Positions 8,399 to 14,864 of a stretch of DNA of 18,306 nt are shown here, piece by piece. This stretch comes from CAYLNH01 sp964384625 (GTDB taxonomy: Bacteria > Verrucomicrobiota > Lentisphaeria > JABSQK01). The stretch's first letter is position 1, and every line of letters begins with the position of its first letter. The notes beneath the pieces were generated by a model. The model was not told the DNA's origin. It saw only the letters and a program-made list of their open reading frames with translations, and made no database searches. The position numbers and the translations under genes are program-made. Location of the stretch: positions 1 to 18,306 of the forward strand of contig CAYLNH010000134.1 in assembly GCA_964384625.1 (NCBI GenBank), written 5' to 3'.

Positions 8399-9742
8399 CT
8401 ATCCCAGTTCCGCCAACCATCTGGCAGAAGGCGTATCCAGCTCCTGGTGATGGTCGATGATCTTCCGGCGGAGTTTGCTGACCGTGTCGGCATGGGCCGG
8501 ATCCTCGATCAGGTTGTGCATCTGCTGCGGGTCGTTGATGCGGTCGAACAGGACGTCCTTGCCGTCGCGCACAAGGGCCAACTCATACCGTCTGGTAAAG
8601 ACCCCGGCGAAGCGATGGTTGGCGTGGTGGAACTGGACCTCGTCGTTCCACGCCGCGTCGTTCTGCTGCATCAATGCCGAGCCATCCCGGCCCTGCTCGC
8701 GGCCGCAAAGGTCAACTCCCATCAACGTCAGGATGGTCGGCTGGAAATCCACTGTGCTCACCAGTTGATCCACAACGGTGCCGGGCGCGATGCCGGCCGG
8801 CCAATGGATGATCATCGGGATGCGGTAGGCGGTCTCGTAGATATGGTTTTTGCCCTGGAGGCCGTGCTCGCCGGCATACTCGCCGTGATCCGTGGTGAAG
8901 ACGATGATGGTGTTGTCCATGATGCCGTCGGCTTCGAGTTTCGCGAGGATCCGGCCGACGGCATCGTCGATCAGTTTCACCTCGCCGTAGTACAGCGCCA
9001 GGAAGCGGCGGAGCGTGTCGGCGCGATTCGGTTTGTCGGTGCCGAAGGGGCTGTTACGCTGCAGGTTCGCGGCCCAGTCCGGCAGGTTCTCATCGACGAA
9101 CGATGCCGGCAGTTCCATCTGGGAAGGCTCGAACAGCGTATCATACGGCGGCCGCACGTCGACCGGGCCGTGTGGGTCCGGCAGACTGAGCATGAAACAG
9201 AACGCCTGATCGTCATTAGCCTCAAGAAACTTCAGAGCCTTGTTGGTCAGCCAATCGGTGGCGTAGGTTTCTTCGTCGCCGATAACGCGGTAGGGATAGA
9301 CTGTCGGCTGCACATCGCCCTGGGCGGTATCTTCCATCTTCTTCCAGTGGCCGCGGTTGAACATGTACTCGGCTTCATCAAAGCCCATGGTGCGGTCCGG
9401 GTGCACCCAGCCGGGGCGCGGCGTGCCGTCCAAATGCCATTTGCCGACATAGCCGGTGCGATAGCCTTCCTGACGCAGGACTTCGGCGAAGGTAATCTCA
9501 TCGCGATTCAACGGCACGTTATTGACGTACGCACCGTGGCTTTCCGGATAGCGGCCGGTGACGAAGCAACCGCGCGACGGCGTACAGACGGCGCTGTTGG
9601 TGAAGAAGTTTGTGAAGCGCGCGCCGTTAGCGGCGAGGCGATCGATATTCGGCGTTTCCACGACGGTGCCGCCGTAGCAACCGAGGGTCCACCAGCTCTG
9701 CTGGTCGGTATGGATAATAAGCAGATTCGGTTTGCCGGCCAT
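8399..9742 (-). CDS. Sulfatase (alkaline-phosphatase superfamily, type I formylglycine)
   Basis: The 447-residue enzyme is a type I sulfatase that removes sulfate esters, most likely from a sulfated sugar. The maturation motif C-T-P-S-R is at 53-57, with Cys53 the predicted formylglycine; GRYPESHGAY follows as expected. Other active-site elements are Asp13-Gln14 (TDQQ), Lys101 and His103 (GKWHL), His191 (PDPHGP), Asp285-His286 (TTDHGEYAGEHG) and Lys298 (GKNH). The protein begins MAGKPNLLIIHTDQQ with no signal peptide, so it should act in the cytoplasm on imported oligosaccharides. AGGAG is placed about 10 nt before the ATG. It lies in line with the upstream regulator and near a GH117-like glycosidase. 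No sulfatase-maturase gene is in the window. The natural substrate is not decided by sequence. Confidence 0.92.
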   Translation of the reverse strand: MAGKPNLLIIHTDQQSWWTLGCYGGTVVETPNIDRLAANGARFTNFFTNSAVCTPSRGCFVTGRYPESHGAYVNNVPLNRDEITFAEVLRQEGYRTGYVGKWHLDGTPRPGWVHPDRTMGFDEAEYMFNRGHWKKMEDTAQGDVQPTVYPYRVIGDEETYATDWLTNKALKFLEANDDQAFCFMLSLPDPHGPVDVRPPYDTLFEPSQMELPASFVDENLPDWAANLQRNSPFGTDKPNRADTLRRFLALYYGEVKLIDDAVGRILAKLEADGIMDNTIIVFTTDHGEYAGEHGLQGKNHIYETAYRIPMIIHWPAGIAPGTVVDQLVSTVDFQPTILTLMGVDLCGREQGRDGSALMQQNDAAWNDEVQFHHANHRFAGVFTRRYELALVRDGKDVLFDRINDPQQMHNLIEDPAHADTVSKLRRKIIDHHQELDTPSARWLAELG

Positions 9743-9868
9743 ATGGAATTTCTCCTGATTGCCTGGTGAATTCCGCCCCGAAACGGCAGTGTCGAAAGTC
9801 TACGATAAATGGGGGTTTCGGTCCTGCAAGGCCGGGCAGAAAATGTCATGGCCGGCTTGACCGACCGT

Positions 9869-9878
9869 GAAACGTTTC
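9869..9878. promoter_or_regulatory. Perfect 10-bp palindrome, possible operator
   Basis: GAAACGTTTC is a perfect palindrome with a central CG, the symmetry typical of operators of the LacI family. It lies about 125 bp upstream of the sulfatase start. The neighbouring regulator has a LacI-type sensor but a GntR-type DNA-binding domain, so the match to that protein is uncertain. Confidence 0.3.
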
Positions 9879-9990
9879 CTGTCCGCCGCACCCTTGTGCG
9901 GTGCGACCGGCAAAAGTCCGACTCGCCTGAGAAGTCGAGGGCCAAGGTTCGCCGCAAAGTGCTCCGGGAGCCAACCTTCCTTGATGTTCA

Positions 9991-10075
9991 CGACAGAAGT
10001 CGGGATGAGCGGTCGAGACGACCGCGGCCACGCTCGGAAGCAGACCGTCTGAGACGGTCCGCAGGACTTCTGTCG
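9991..10075. repeat. Three-stem palindromic element (85 bp)
   Basis: CGACAGAAGTC (9991-10001) and GACTTCTGTCG (10065-10075) form a perfect 11-bp outer stem. It encloses CGGTC-GAGAC-GACCG (10010-10024) and GACCGTC-TGA-GACGGTC (10043-10059). The whole can fold as a three-way junction on either strand. It starts 13 bp after the stop of the regulator gene (leftward), so it may terminate that transcript, form a leader for the sulfatase, or be a non-autonomous palindromic repeat. No target-site duplication is evident. Confidence 0.6.
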
Positions 10076-10088
10076 GTTGCATCATCCT

Positions 10089-11177
10089 TCACTTATCCAC
10101 AAACTCCGGCGCATACAGCCGATGCACCGGAGCATCCGAACTCGACATGATAAAGCTCATGGCGTCCCGAACAATCGTCAGCCAATCAAAGTACAGAAGC
10201 ATTCCGCCCTCTGCCGCCGGAGCCGGACGATCGCAGATACCGATTACCTGCGGCCGTTCCTCGTCCGGCTGGGCCGCCAGCAGCCCATGCACCCAGGCCG
10301 GCGTCCGCGAACCGTAGGCGATCACGCCGGCAGCCGGACCGGCAGACCGGACTGCAGCCGCCACGGCTGCCGTGTCGGGCACCATCGGGGACGCCCGCCC
10401 CAGGACCTCCTTCAGCCGCAACTGAGTCAGCGAAAGGACCTCCTTCACTCCGGCCTGCAGCAGCTGCGTAACATGGTGTTCCAAGGGCACGGCGGACAAC
10501 AGCAATACCTCGCGACACCCCGCCAGCGCCAACCTGCACGCAGCCATCATCCCCGCCCCGCGCCAATCGGGCAGGAAGAACGACTGCTCCGGCAATTCCT
10601 CCGAATGAAAGCCGATATGGGCCAGACGAATCCGTGACGCAATGCTGCGAAAGAAGCGATCGTTGCGCCGCCCCCGCGGCGTCGGGTGCACGACCACACC
10701 GCGATAGCGCTCGCCAATCGCCCGTTCCAGAAACTTGCGTTCGTCCGCGGCCCGGTGCGCATGCTCGACCGCAGCATAGATCTGGACCAGATGGTCGTTC
10801 TCTTGCGCGCACCGCTGGATCGTCCGAAACTCCTCGTCCGTCGGCGGCGCCGCCAGCATCACCGAAACCGTCCGGGTCCGCGGTAACGTGGGAAGATCTT
10901 CTTGCGGCGTCAAGAACATCTGCCCCAACGGCGGCCGACGCCGCAGGTACGTCCCCGACTTGCCGCGACGCTCCACAAAGCCTTCCCGTGAGAGATACGC
11001 CAACGCCAGACGCACCAGGTGCTGCGACGCATGAAAACGCCGACTCAGCCGTCGCTCCCCCGGCAGTCGTGCACCAACCGCGATCTCCGGTCCCCGCAGC
11101 CATTCGAGGAATTCATTGACGCAGGTCTCTTTTTCTTCACGGGCAATTGTCATCCACCGTCTCCTTGCCAAAAACAT
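10089..11177 (-). CDS. GntR-type transcription regulator with LacI-like sugar-sensor domain
   Basis: The 362-residue protein has a winged helix-turn-helix of the GntR type in its first 90 residues (ARLPGERRLSRRF, SQHLVRLALAYLSREGFVE, RRGKSGTYL) and a C-terminal domain of about 260 residues with the periplasmic-binding-protein-like pattern of LacI/GalR sensors (YRGVVVHP, VIAYGSRTPAWVHGLL, PQVIGICD). Such hybrids are common in Lentisphaerota and relatives near sulfatase and glycosidase genes and presumably sense a sugar. Two starts are possible: ATG 11177 has AGGAGG at 5 nt, ATG 11153 (MTIAREE) has AAGGAG at 7 nt; the second agrees better with homologue N-termini. The perfect palindrome at 11195-11217 lies 18 bp upstream of the first ATG, so autoregulation is likely. 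Control of the sulfatase and the divergent prepilin and glycosidase genes is inferred from position. Confidence 0.85.
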   Translation of the reverse strand: MFLARRRWMTIAREEKETCVNEFLEWLRGPEIAVGARLPGERRLSRRFHASQHLVRLALAYLSREGFVERRGKSGTYLRRRPPLGQMFLTPQEDLPTLPRTRTVSVMLAAPPTDEEFRTIQRCAQENDHLVQIYAAVEHAHRAADERKFLERAIGERYRGVVVHPTPRGRRNDRFFRSIASRIRLAHIGFHSEELPEQSFFLPDWRGAGMMAACRLALAGCREVLLLSAVPLEHHVTQLLQAGVKEVLSLTQLRLKEVLGRASPMVPDTAAVAAAVRSAGPAAGVIAYGSRTPAWVHGLLAAQPDEERPQVIGICDRPAPAAEGGMLLYFDWLTIVRDAMSFIMSSSDAPVHRLYAPEFVDK

Positions 11178-11194
11178 ACCGTCCTCCTGCCACT

Positions 11195-11217
11195 AGTGCA
11201 ATTTTTTTTCTTGCACT
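11195..11217. promoter_or_regulatory. Probable operator of the GntR-type regulator
   Basis: AGTGCAA (11195-11201) and TTGCACT (11211-11217) are perfect inverted arms separated by 9 bases (eight T and a C). The centre-to-centre spacing of 16 bp puts both arms on roughly the same side of the helix within one and a half turns. The site lies in the divergent region between regulator and prepilin genes, the standard place for a local regulator. Confidence 0.5.
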
Positions 11218-11308
11218 TTCAGGAGGCTTTCTGCGGATTGAAGGATCAATCAAGTTCAAACTGACATATTTATCTTGTGTTTTGACAGATGATCCTTTAA
11301 ACCGGCAC

Positions 11309-11318
11309 GGTTATAACC
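11309..11318. promoter_or_regulatory. Small palindrome in front of the prepilin-like gene
   Basis: GGTTATAACC is a perfect 10-bp palindrome, overlapping AACCG-GCA-CGGTT (11301-11313). A TTGACA occurs at 11282-11287, but no -10 element lies at a suitable distance, so I do not assign a promoter. The palindrome could be an operator or chance. Confidence 0.2.
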
Positions 11319-11357
11319 CATACTTTTATCAGAAAGATCGACACGGTACAGGCATAG

Positions 11358-12230
11358 ATGAATCAACGAAAAAGCAACCCTTTCACGCTCATTGAGTTGA
11401 TGGTGGTCATTGCGGTCATCGCGGTCATCGCGGCGATTCTGCTGCCGGCGCTGCAGCGCGCCAAAGGCGCGGCACTGACTGCCGAGTGCATTTCCAACGA
11501 ACGGCAGTTCCTGCTGGCTGTGCGGCTCTACAGTGATGACACGCAGATCATCCTGCCGCATCAGCAGGGCAATCTCAACCCTGACGGCATGCTGATGCCG
11601 TTCTGGTGGGACATGACCGACGGCGGCGGGTACATCGCTGATAAGGAGATCCTGCTTTGTCCAACCGCCCCGGTGCATGACTACCCGTTCAAGTACAAGC
11701 CGAGTACGAACGCATATGAGAAGGGCGCAGCTTATTGGAAGCGCTTCTGGAACCCGTCGCCGGCGAACATCTCCAGCGAAGCGAGTTGGCAGAACACCTC
11801 GTACAACAATGCAATGGGCACGTATTACTATTGGGGCGGCGCCGCCCATCGGGTCTCGCCGAACTCGCGCCAGTGGGAATGCTGGGCGACGCACAAGGAC
11901 AGTCCGTTTCGCCGGCACTTCACGATGAAGGACAGCCACGTGGGCGATCCGTCACAGTACGCGATCATCTGGGATCAGGACATGTGGCGCAACTATCTGC
12001 ATGGCCGCCCCGAACAGATGCCGCATATGCGTTACCGGCAGGGACGCTCCTTCGGATTCTTCGACGGCCACGTCGAATTTCACCCGCTGAACACCTTCGA
12101 CGACGCCAGTTTCATGACCCCGATTCTCCTTTCCGAGGGAACCGTCATGTACCGCGGCGTCAATTACCGCCACGACTCCTATTCCGCCAAAAACGTGGAC
12201 GGCATCCTCAATCTACCGGTGCTGTACTGA
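11358..12230 (+). CDS. Prepilin-like protein with N-terminal cleavage/methylation motif
   Basis: The 290-residue protein starts with the type IV prepilin signature NPFTLIELMVVIAVIAVIAA: a short basic leader, Glu13 (the +5 glutamate) and a hydrophobic helix to about residue 30. The residue before the cleavage point is Pro8 instead of the usual Gly. The rest is a soluble domain rich in Trp and Tyr. Near the C-terminus, FGFFDGHVEF matches the processing-associated H-X9-DG motif of PVC and planctomycete proteins (Asp236-Gly237), but the His position is Tyr226. Such proteins are exported through a type II secretion/pilus-like system and occur in great numbers beside glycosidase and sulfatase genes in Lentisphaerota; their role is unclear, possibly surface capture of polysaccharide. 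A modest CAGG precedes the ATG. It is divergent from the regulator. Confidence 0.88.
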   Translation: MNQRKSNPFTLIELMVVIAVIAVIAAILLPALQRAKGAALTAECISNERQFLLAVRLYSDDTQIILPHQQGNLNPDGMLMPFWWDMTDGGGYIADKEILLCPTAPVHDYPFKYKPSTNAYEKGAAYWKRFWNPSPANISSEASWQNTSYNNAMGTYYYWGGAAHRVSPNSRQWECWATHKDSPFRRHFTMKDSHVGDPSQYAIIWDQDMWRNYLHGRPEQMPHMRYRQGRSFGFFDGHVEFHPLNTFDDASFMTPILLSEGTVMYRGVNYRHDSYSAKNVDGILNLPVLY

Positions 12231-12344
12231 CCACATCCCACTTGCTGTATTCTTTTCGCCATCCAGTGCTGGCGCCACTGTTCCACTGCCCTATCGTAGA
12301 CCCCGCGCCCGAGATCTGAATACAGCAGAAAGGCTCCGGCACCA
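12231..12344. promoter_or_regulatory. Leader of the glycosidase gene with long-range inverted repeat
   Basis: TGCTGTATTC (12243-12252) and GAATACAGCA (12318-12327) are a perfect 10-bp inverted pair enclosing 65 bases, inside which CAGTG-CTGGCGC-CACTG forms a smaller stem. The right arm lies next to the AGAAAGG that may be the ribosome site, so pairing could affect initiation. No clear promoter is visible. Confidence 0.35.
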
Positions 12345-13253
12345 ATGTTCACTCCCCAGTTCACCTATACCGATGCGATTCCCTATGAAAAGGGGGTGAC
12401 CCGCCGCGACCCAAGCCCGGTGATCAAAGTGAATGACCTGTACTACGTCTGGTACTCGCGCACACCGGTAACGCCGGACGGCTATACGGCATCGGTGTGG
12501 TACGCGACTTCCCCGGATGGCTACGCATGGACGGAACAGGGAGAGGCCGTACCGAAAGGAGCGGCCGGGGCGTTCGACGAGCACGCCGCCTTCACGCCAA
12601 CCATTCTGGTGGCGGCGGGGAAATACTACCTCTTCTACACGGCTGTGCCGGAGCCCTTCACCAACGATAACGGCGGACCGAACGCCACCCGCACCGCCAT
12701 CGGTCTGGCGATCGCAGATCATCCCGATGGCCCGTGGGAACGCCTGGGAACACCGGTCCTCCGGCCAAGTGATGACCACGAAGATTTTGACAGCATGCGA
12801 ATCGACGACACTTGTCTTGTCGTCCGCGACGGCAGGTACTGGATGTACTACAAAGGCCGGCAGCAAAGCCATACCCCGGCCGAAACCAGGATGGGCCTGA
12901 CGATCGCCGACGAGCCGACGGGCCCCTATGTGAAAGTCGAAGAGAATCCCGTGGTCAACGGCGGCCACGAGGTCTGTTGCTGGCCGCACGGGGACGGTGT
13001 CGGCGCGTTGTTCTGCGCGGTCGGTCCCGCCGGCAACACGTTCCAGTACAGTACGGACGGCATCCACTTCAAACGCGTGGCCGACTGTGTGCCGCCCAAA
13101 GCACCGGGACCGTACCGCGAGGACAACTTCATCGACGGCGCCGGCCCGGGTATCCGCTGGGGCATCGCGATGGAACCCGCCGACTGGCCGTATCTCGTCC
13201 GGTTCGAGACGAACCTGGCGGACTTCACCGCCACCCGCATTGACAGGACTTGA
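12345..13253 (+). CDS. GH117/GH43-like five-bladed beta-propeller glycosidase
   Basis: The 302-residue protein shows the repeated strand pattern of furanosidase-type beta-propellers: IKVNDLYYVWYSR, VWYATSPDGYAW, VAAGKYYLFYTAV, VVRDGRYWMYYKG, GNTFQYSTDGIHF. Candidate acids are Asp22 (RRDPS), Asp78-Glu79 (AFDEH) and Asp154-Asp155 (RIDDT), and GGHEVCCWPHGD holds His208-Glu209. The GGHE segment resembles GH117, in which a histidine is the proposed acid and the substrate is a 3,6-anhydro-galactose-ended oligosaccharide from red algal galactans; GH43 is the alternative. There is no signal peptide, so it is probably cytoplasmic like the sulfatase nearby, fitting a pathway that finishes imported sulfated oligosaccharides. 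The -35 element of the pncB promoter overlaps its stop codon. Confidence 0.75.
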   Translation: MFTPQFTYTDAIPYEKGVTRRDPSPVIKVNDLYYVWYSRTPVTPDGYTASVWYATSPDGYAWTEQGEAVPKGAAGAFDEHAAFTPTILVAAGKYYLFYTAVPEPFTNDNGGPNATRTAIGLAIADHPDGPWERLGTPVLRPSDDHEDFDSMRIDDTCLVVRDGRYWMYYKGRQQSHTPAETRMGLTIADEPTGPYVKVEENPVVNGGHEVCCWPHGDGVGALFCAVGPAGNTFQYSTDGIHFKRVADCVPPKAPGPYREDNFIDGAGPGIRWGIAMEPADWPYLVRFETNLADFTATRIDRT

Positions 13254-13277
13254 CACGCGACGATGTTAGTGTATACT
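13250..13277 (+). promoter_or_regulatory. pncB promoter
   Basis: TTGACA (13250-13255), a 16-bp spacer and TATACT (13272-13277) make a strong sigma-70 promoter. The -35 overlaps the stop codon of the glycosidase gene, and the -10 lies inside the NrtR-like palindrome, so repressor binding would block polymerase directly. Confidence 0.7.
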
Positions 13278-13286
13278 AAACACTAA
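13266..13286. promoter_or_regulatory. Putative NrtR box at pncB
   Basis: TTAGTGT-ATACTAA-ACACTAA is a 21-bp palindrome with perfect 7-bp arms around a 7-bp spacer. It has the same design as the sites before nrtR and resembles published NrtR operators of the TTAGTGT type. It overlaps the -10 element and ends 11 bp before the GGAGG ribosome site region of pncB. Confidence 0.75.
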
Positions 13287-13304
13287 GAAAAATGGAGGTC
13301 CGCG

Positions 13305-14756
13305 ATGAATGACCAACCCGCGCTCGCGTTGCTCACCGATTTATACCAGTTGACCATGGCCTACAGCTACTGGAAGACCGGCGTTCACGAACATGAAGCC
13401 GTCTTTCACATGTTCTACCGCAAGAACCCTTTTCAGGGCGGCTACGCGATTGCCTGCGGCCTCGAAGCCGTTGTCGAATTCCTGGACGACCTGCACTTCC
13501 ATGATGCAGACCTGGACTATCTCCGAACACTGACCGGCAACGACGGACACCCCTTGTTCGAACCGGCCTTCATTGATTACCTCGGGTCGATGGACTTCTC
13601 CTGCAGCGTCGACGCCGTTCCGGAAGGCACGGTCGTTTTTCCGCATGAACCGTTGGTCCGGGTGCGAGGCCCGCTGTGGCAATGTCAGATCATCGAAACC
13701 CCGCTGCTGAATATGATCAACTTCCAGACGCTGATCGCCACCAAGGCCGCACGTGTCTGCCTCGCGGCACAGGGAGAGCCCGTCCTGGAGTTCGGGCTGC
13801 GCCGCGCCCAAGGCGTTGACGGCGCCCTGTCCGCCAGCCGCGCCGCCTACATCGGCGGCTGTGCCGCCACCTCGAATGTGCTCGCCGGCAAACGCTATGG
13901 GATTCCCGTCAAAGGCACGCATGCGCACAGCTGGGTCATGTGCTTCGACAGCGAACTCGAGTCTTTCGAGCACTACGCCGAAGCCATGCCGAATAACTGC
14001 GTCTTTCTGGTCGACACCTACGACACGCTTGACGGCGTCCGCAACGCCATCAAGGTCGGCAGAGAACTCCGAGCGGACGGCCACGAAATGGTCGGCATCC
14101 GCCTGGACTCCGGCGACCTGGCCTACCTGAGCATCGAAGCCCGCAAGCTGCTTGACGAAGCCGGCTTCCCTGATGCTGCCATTGTCGCCTCCAATGATCT
14201 TGACGAACACCTCATCACCAGTCTCAAGGACCAGGGCGCCACGATCGGCGTGTGGGGCGTCGGCACGAAACTCTCAACCGCCTACGACCAGCCGGCATTG
14301 GGCGGCGTGTACAAACTGTCGGCCATCCGTGTGCCCGCAGGCGAGTGGCAATACAAAGTCAAACTCTCGGAACAGGCCATCAAAGTTTCCAACCCCGGCA
14401 TCCTGCAGGTCCGGCGCTACAGCACCGATGGCCAAGCGACGGCCGACATGATTTACGACATCAACACCGACGCCGGGAAGCCCTGCACGATGGTCGACCC
14501 AATGGATGCCACGCGCCGCAAGAACCTGGAGCCGGGCCCGGACGATCAGGACCTCCTTGTCTCGGTGTTTAAGAACGGCACCAACGTCTACGAACAGCCG
14601 GGAATCGATCCTATCCGCCAACGGCGCGCGACGCAATTGGCCCTGTTCCACAGCGGCATTAAGCGCTTTGAGAATCCACACCGTTTCCCGGTCGGTCTGG
14701 AGCAGAGCCTGTTTGAACGCAAGACCGAGTTGATCCTGGCCAACCGCAGAGGGTAG
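13305..14756 (+). CDS. pncB: Nicotinate phosphoribosyltransferase
   Basis: The 483-residue enzyme makes nicotinate mononucleotide from nicotinate and PRPP with ATP, the committed step of the Preiss-Handler branch of NAD salvage, in the cytoplasm. The N-terminus LLTDLYQLTMAYSYW and YAIACGLEAVVEFL, the central EFGLRRAQG (residues 162-170) and GTHAHSW (204-210; His208 is the likely phosphorylated histidine), and GIRLDSGDL plus WGVGTKLSTAYDQPALGGVYKL for PRPP and base binding are all intact. The length fits the family. GGAGG precedes ATG by 8 nt. It is the first gene of a pncB-nrtR-pncA group and carries its own promoter with an overlapping NrtR-like box, so it should be repressed when NAD or a related signal is plentiful. 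Confidence 0.95.
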   Translation: MNDQPALALLTDLYQLTMAYSYWKTGVHEHEAVFHMFYRKNPFQGGYAIACGLEAVVEFLDDLHFHDADLDYLRTLTGNDGHPLFEPAFIDYLGSMDFSCSVDAVPEGTVVFPHEPLVRVRGPLWQCQIIETPLLNMINFQTLIATKAARVCLAAQGEPVLEFGLRRAQGVDGALSASRAAYIGGCAATSNVLAGKRYGIPVKGTHAHSWVMCFDSELESFEHYAEAMPNNCVFLVDTYDTLDGVRNAIKVGRELRADGHEMVGIRLDSGDLAYLSIEARKLLDEAGFPDAAIVASNDLDEHLITSLKDQGATIGVWGVGTKLSTAYDQPALGGVYKLSAIRVPAGEWQYKVKLSEQAIKVSNPGILQVRRYSTDGQATADMIYDINTDAGKPCTMVDPMDATRRKNLEPGPDDQDLLVSVFKNGTNVYEQPGIDPIRQRRATQLALFHSGIKRFENPHRFPVGLEQSLFERKTELILANRRG

Positions 14757-14808
14757 CTGCATTCTCCACGCGAAGCCATCGGCACATTTTCCCCGACGCG
14801 CCCTTGAC

Positions 14809-14829
14809 TTCGTGTTCAGCAAACACCAT
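14809..14829. promoter_or_regulatory. Upstream, degenerate NrtR-like box at nrtR
   Basis: TTCGTGT-TCAGCAA-ACACCAT aligns with the stronger box 22 bp downstream at 15 of 21 positions, with inverted core GTGTT/AACAC. It overlaps a TTGACT (14804-14809) that could be the -35 of the nrtR promoter. The 22-bp spacing equals about two helical turns, suiting two dimers on one DNA face. Confidence 0.5.
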
Positions 14830-14830
14830 C

Positions 14831-14851
14831 TTAGTGTAAGACAAACACCAA
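14831..14851. promoter_or_regulatory. Putative NrtR box at nrtR
   Basis: TTAGTGT-AAGACAA-ACACCAA has the same 7-7-7 layout as the pncB site, with an identical left arm and one change in the right arm. It ends 2 bp before the AGGAGG ribosome site of nrtR, so bound protein would cover the initiation region. This indicates autoregulation. Confidence 0.68.
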
Positions 14852-14864
14852 CAGGAGGCCGTGA

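Larger units (their letters stand above)
9743..10088. other. 345-bp non-coding stretch between regulator and sulfatase
   Basis: No convincing gene is found here. It contains a perfect palindrome GAAACGTTTC (9869-9878), a hairpin CCGCAC-CCTT-GTGCGG (about 9892-9907), a pair AAGGTT/AACCTT near 9943-9978 and the three-stem structure at 9991-10075. A weak leftward promoter (TTGCAG, 16 bp, TATCGT) ending near 9801 could serve the sulfatase. A leftward frame of 79 codons (10085 to 9846) begins just after the regulator stop with GAAGG near its ATG, but its sequence looks like the translation of palindromes rather than a protein. Confidence 0.6.

Noticed and set aside
8378..9769. 463-codon plus-strand frame opposite the sulfatase
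   Set aside because: The minus strand encodes a complete sulfatase with all active-site residues; this frame is its antisense shadow.
9743..10088. Possible tRNA or tmRNA in the structured intergenic stretch
   Set aside because: GGTTCGCC-like bases occur, but no cloverleaf, anticodon arm or CCA-proximal acceptor stem can be drawn.
11282..11317. Promoter TTGACA...TATAAC before the prepilin-like gene
   Set aside because: The spacing between the two hexamers is more than 20 bp, too long for a sigma-70 promoter.
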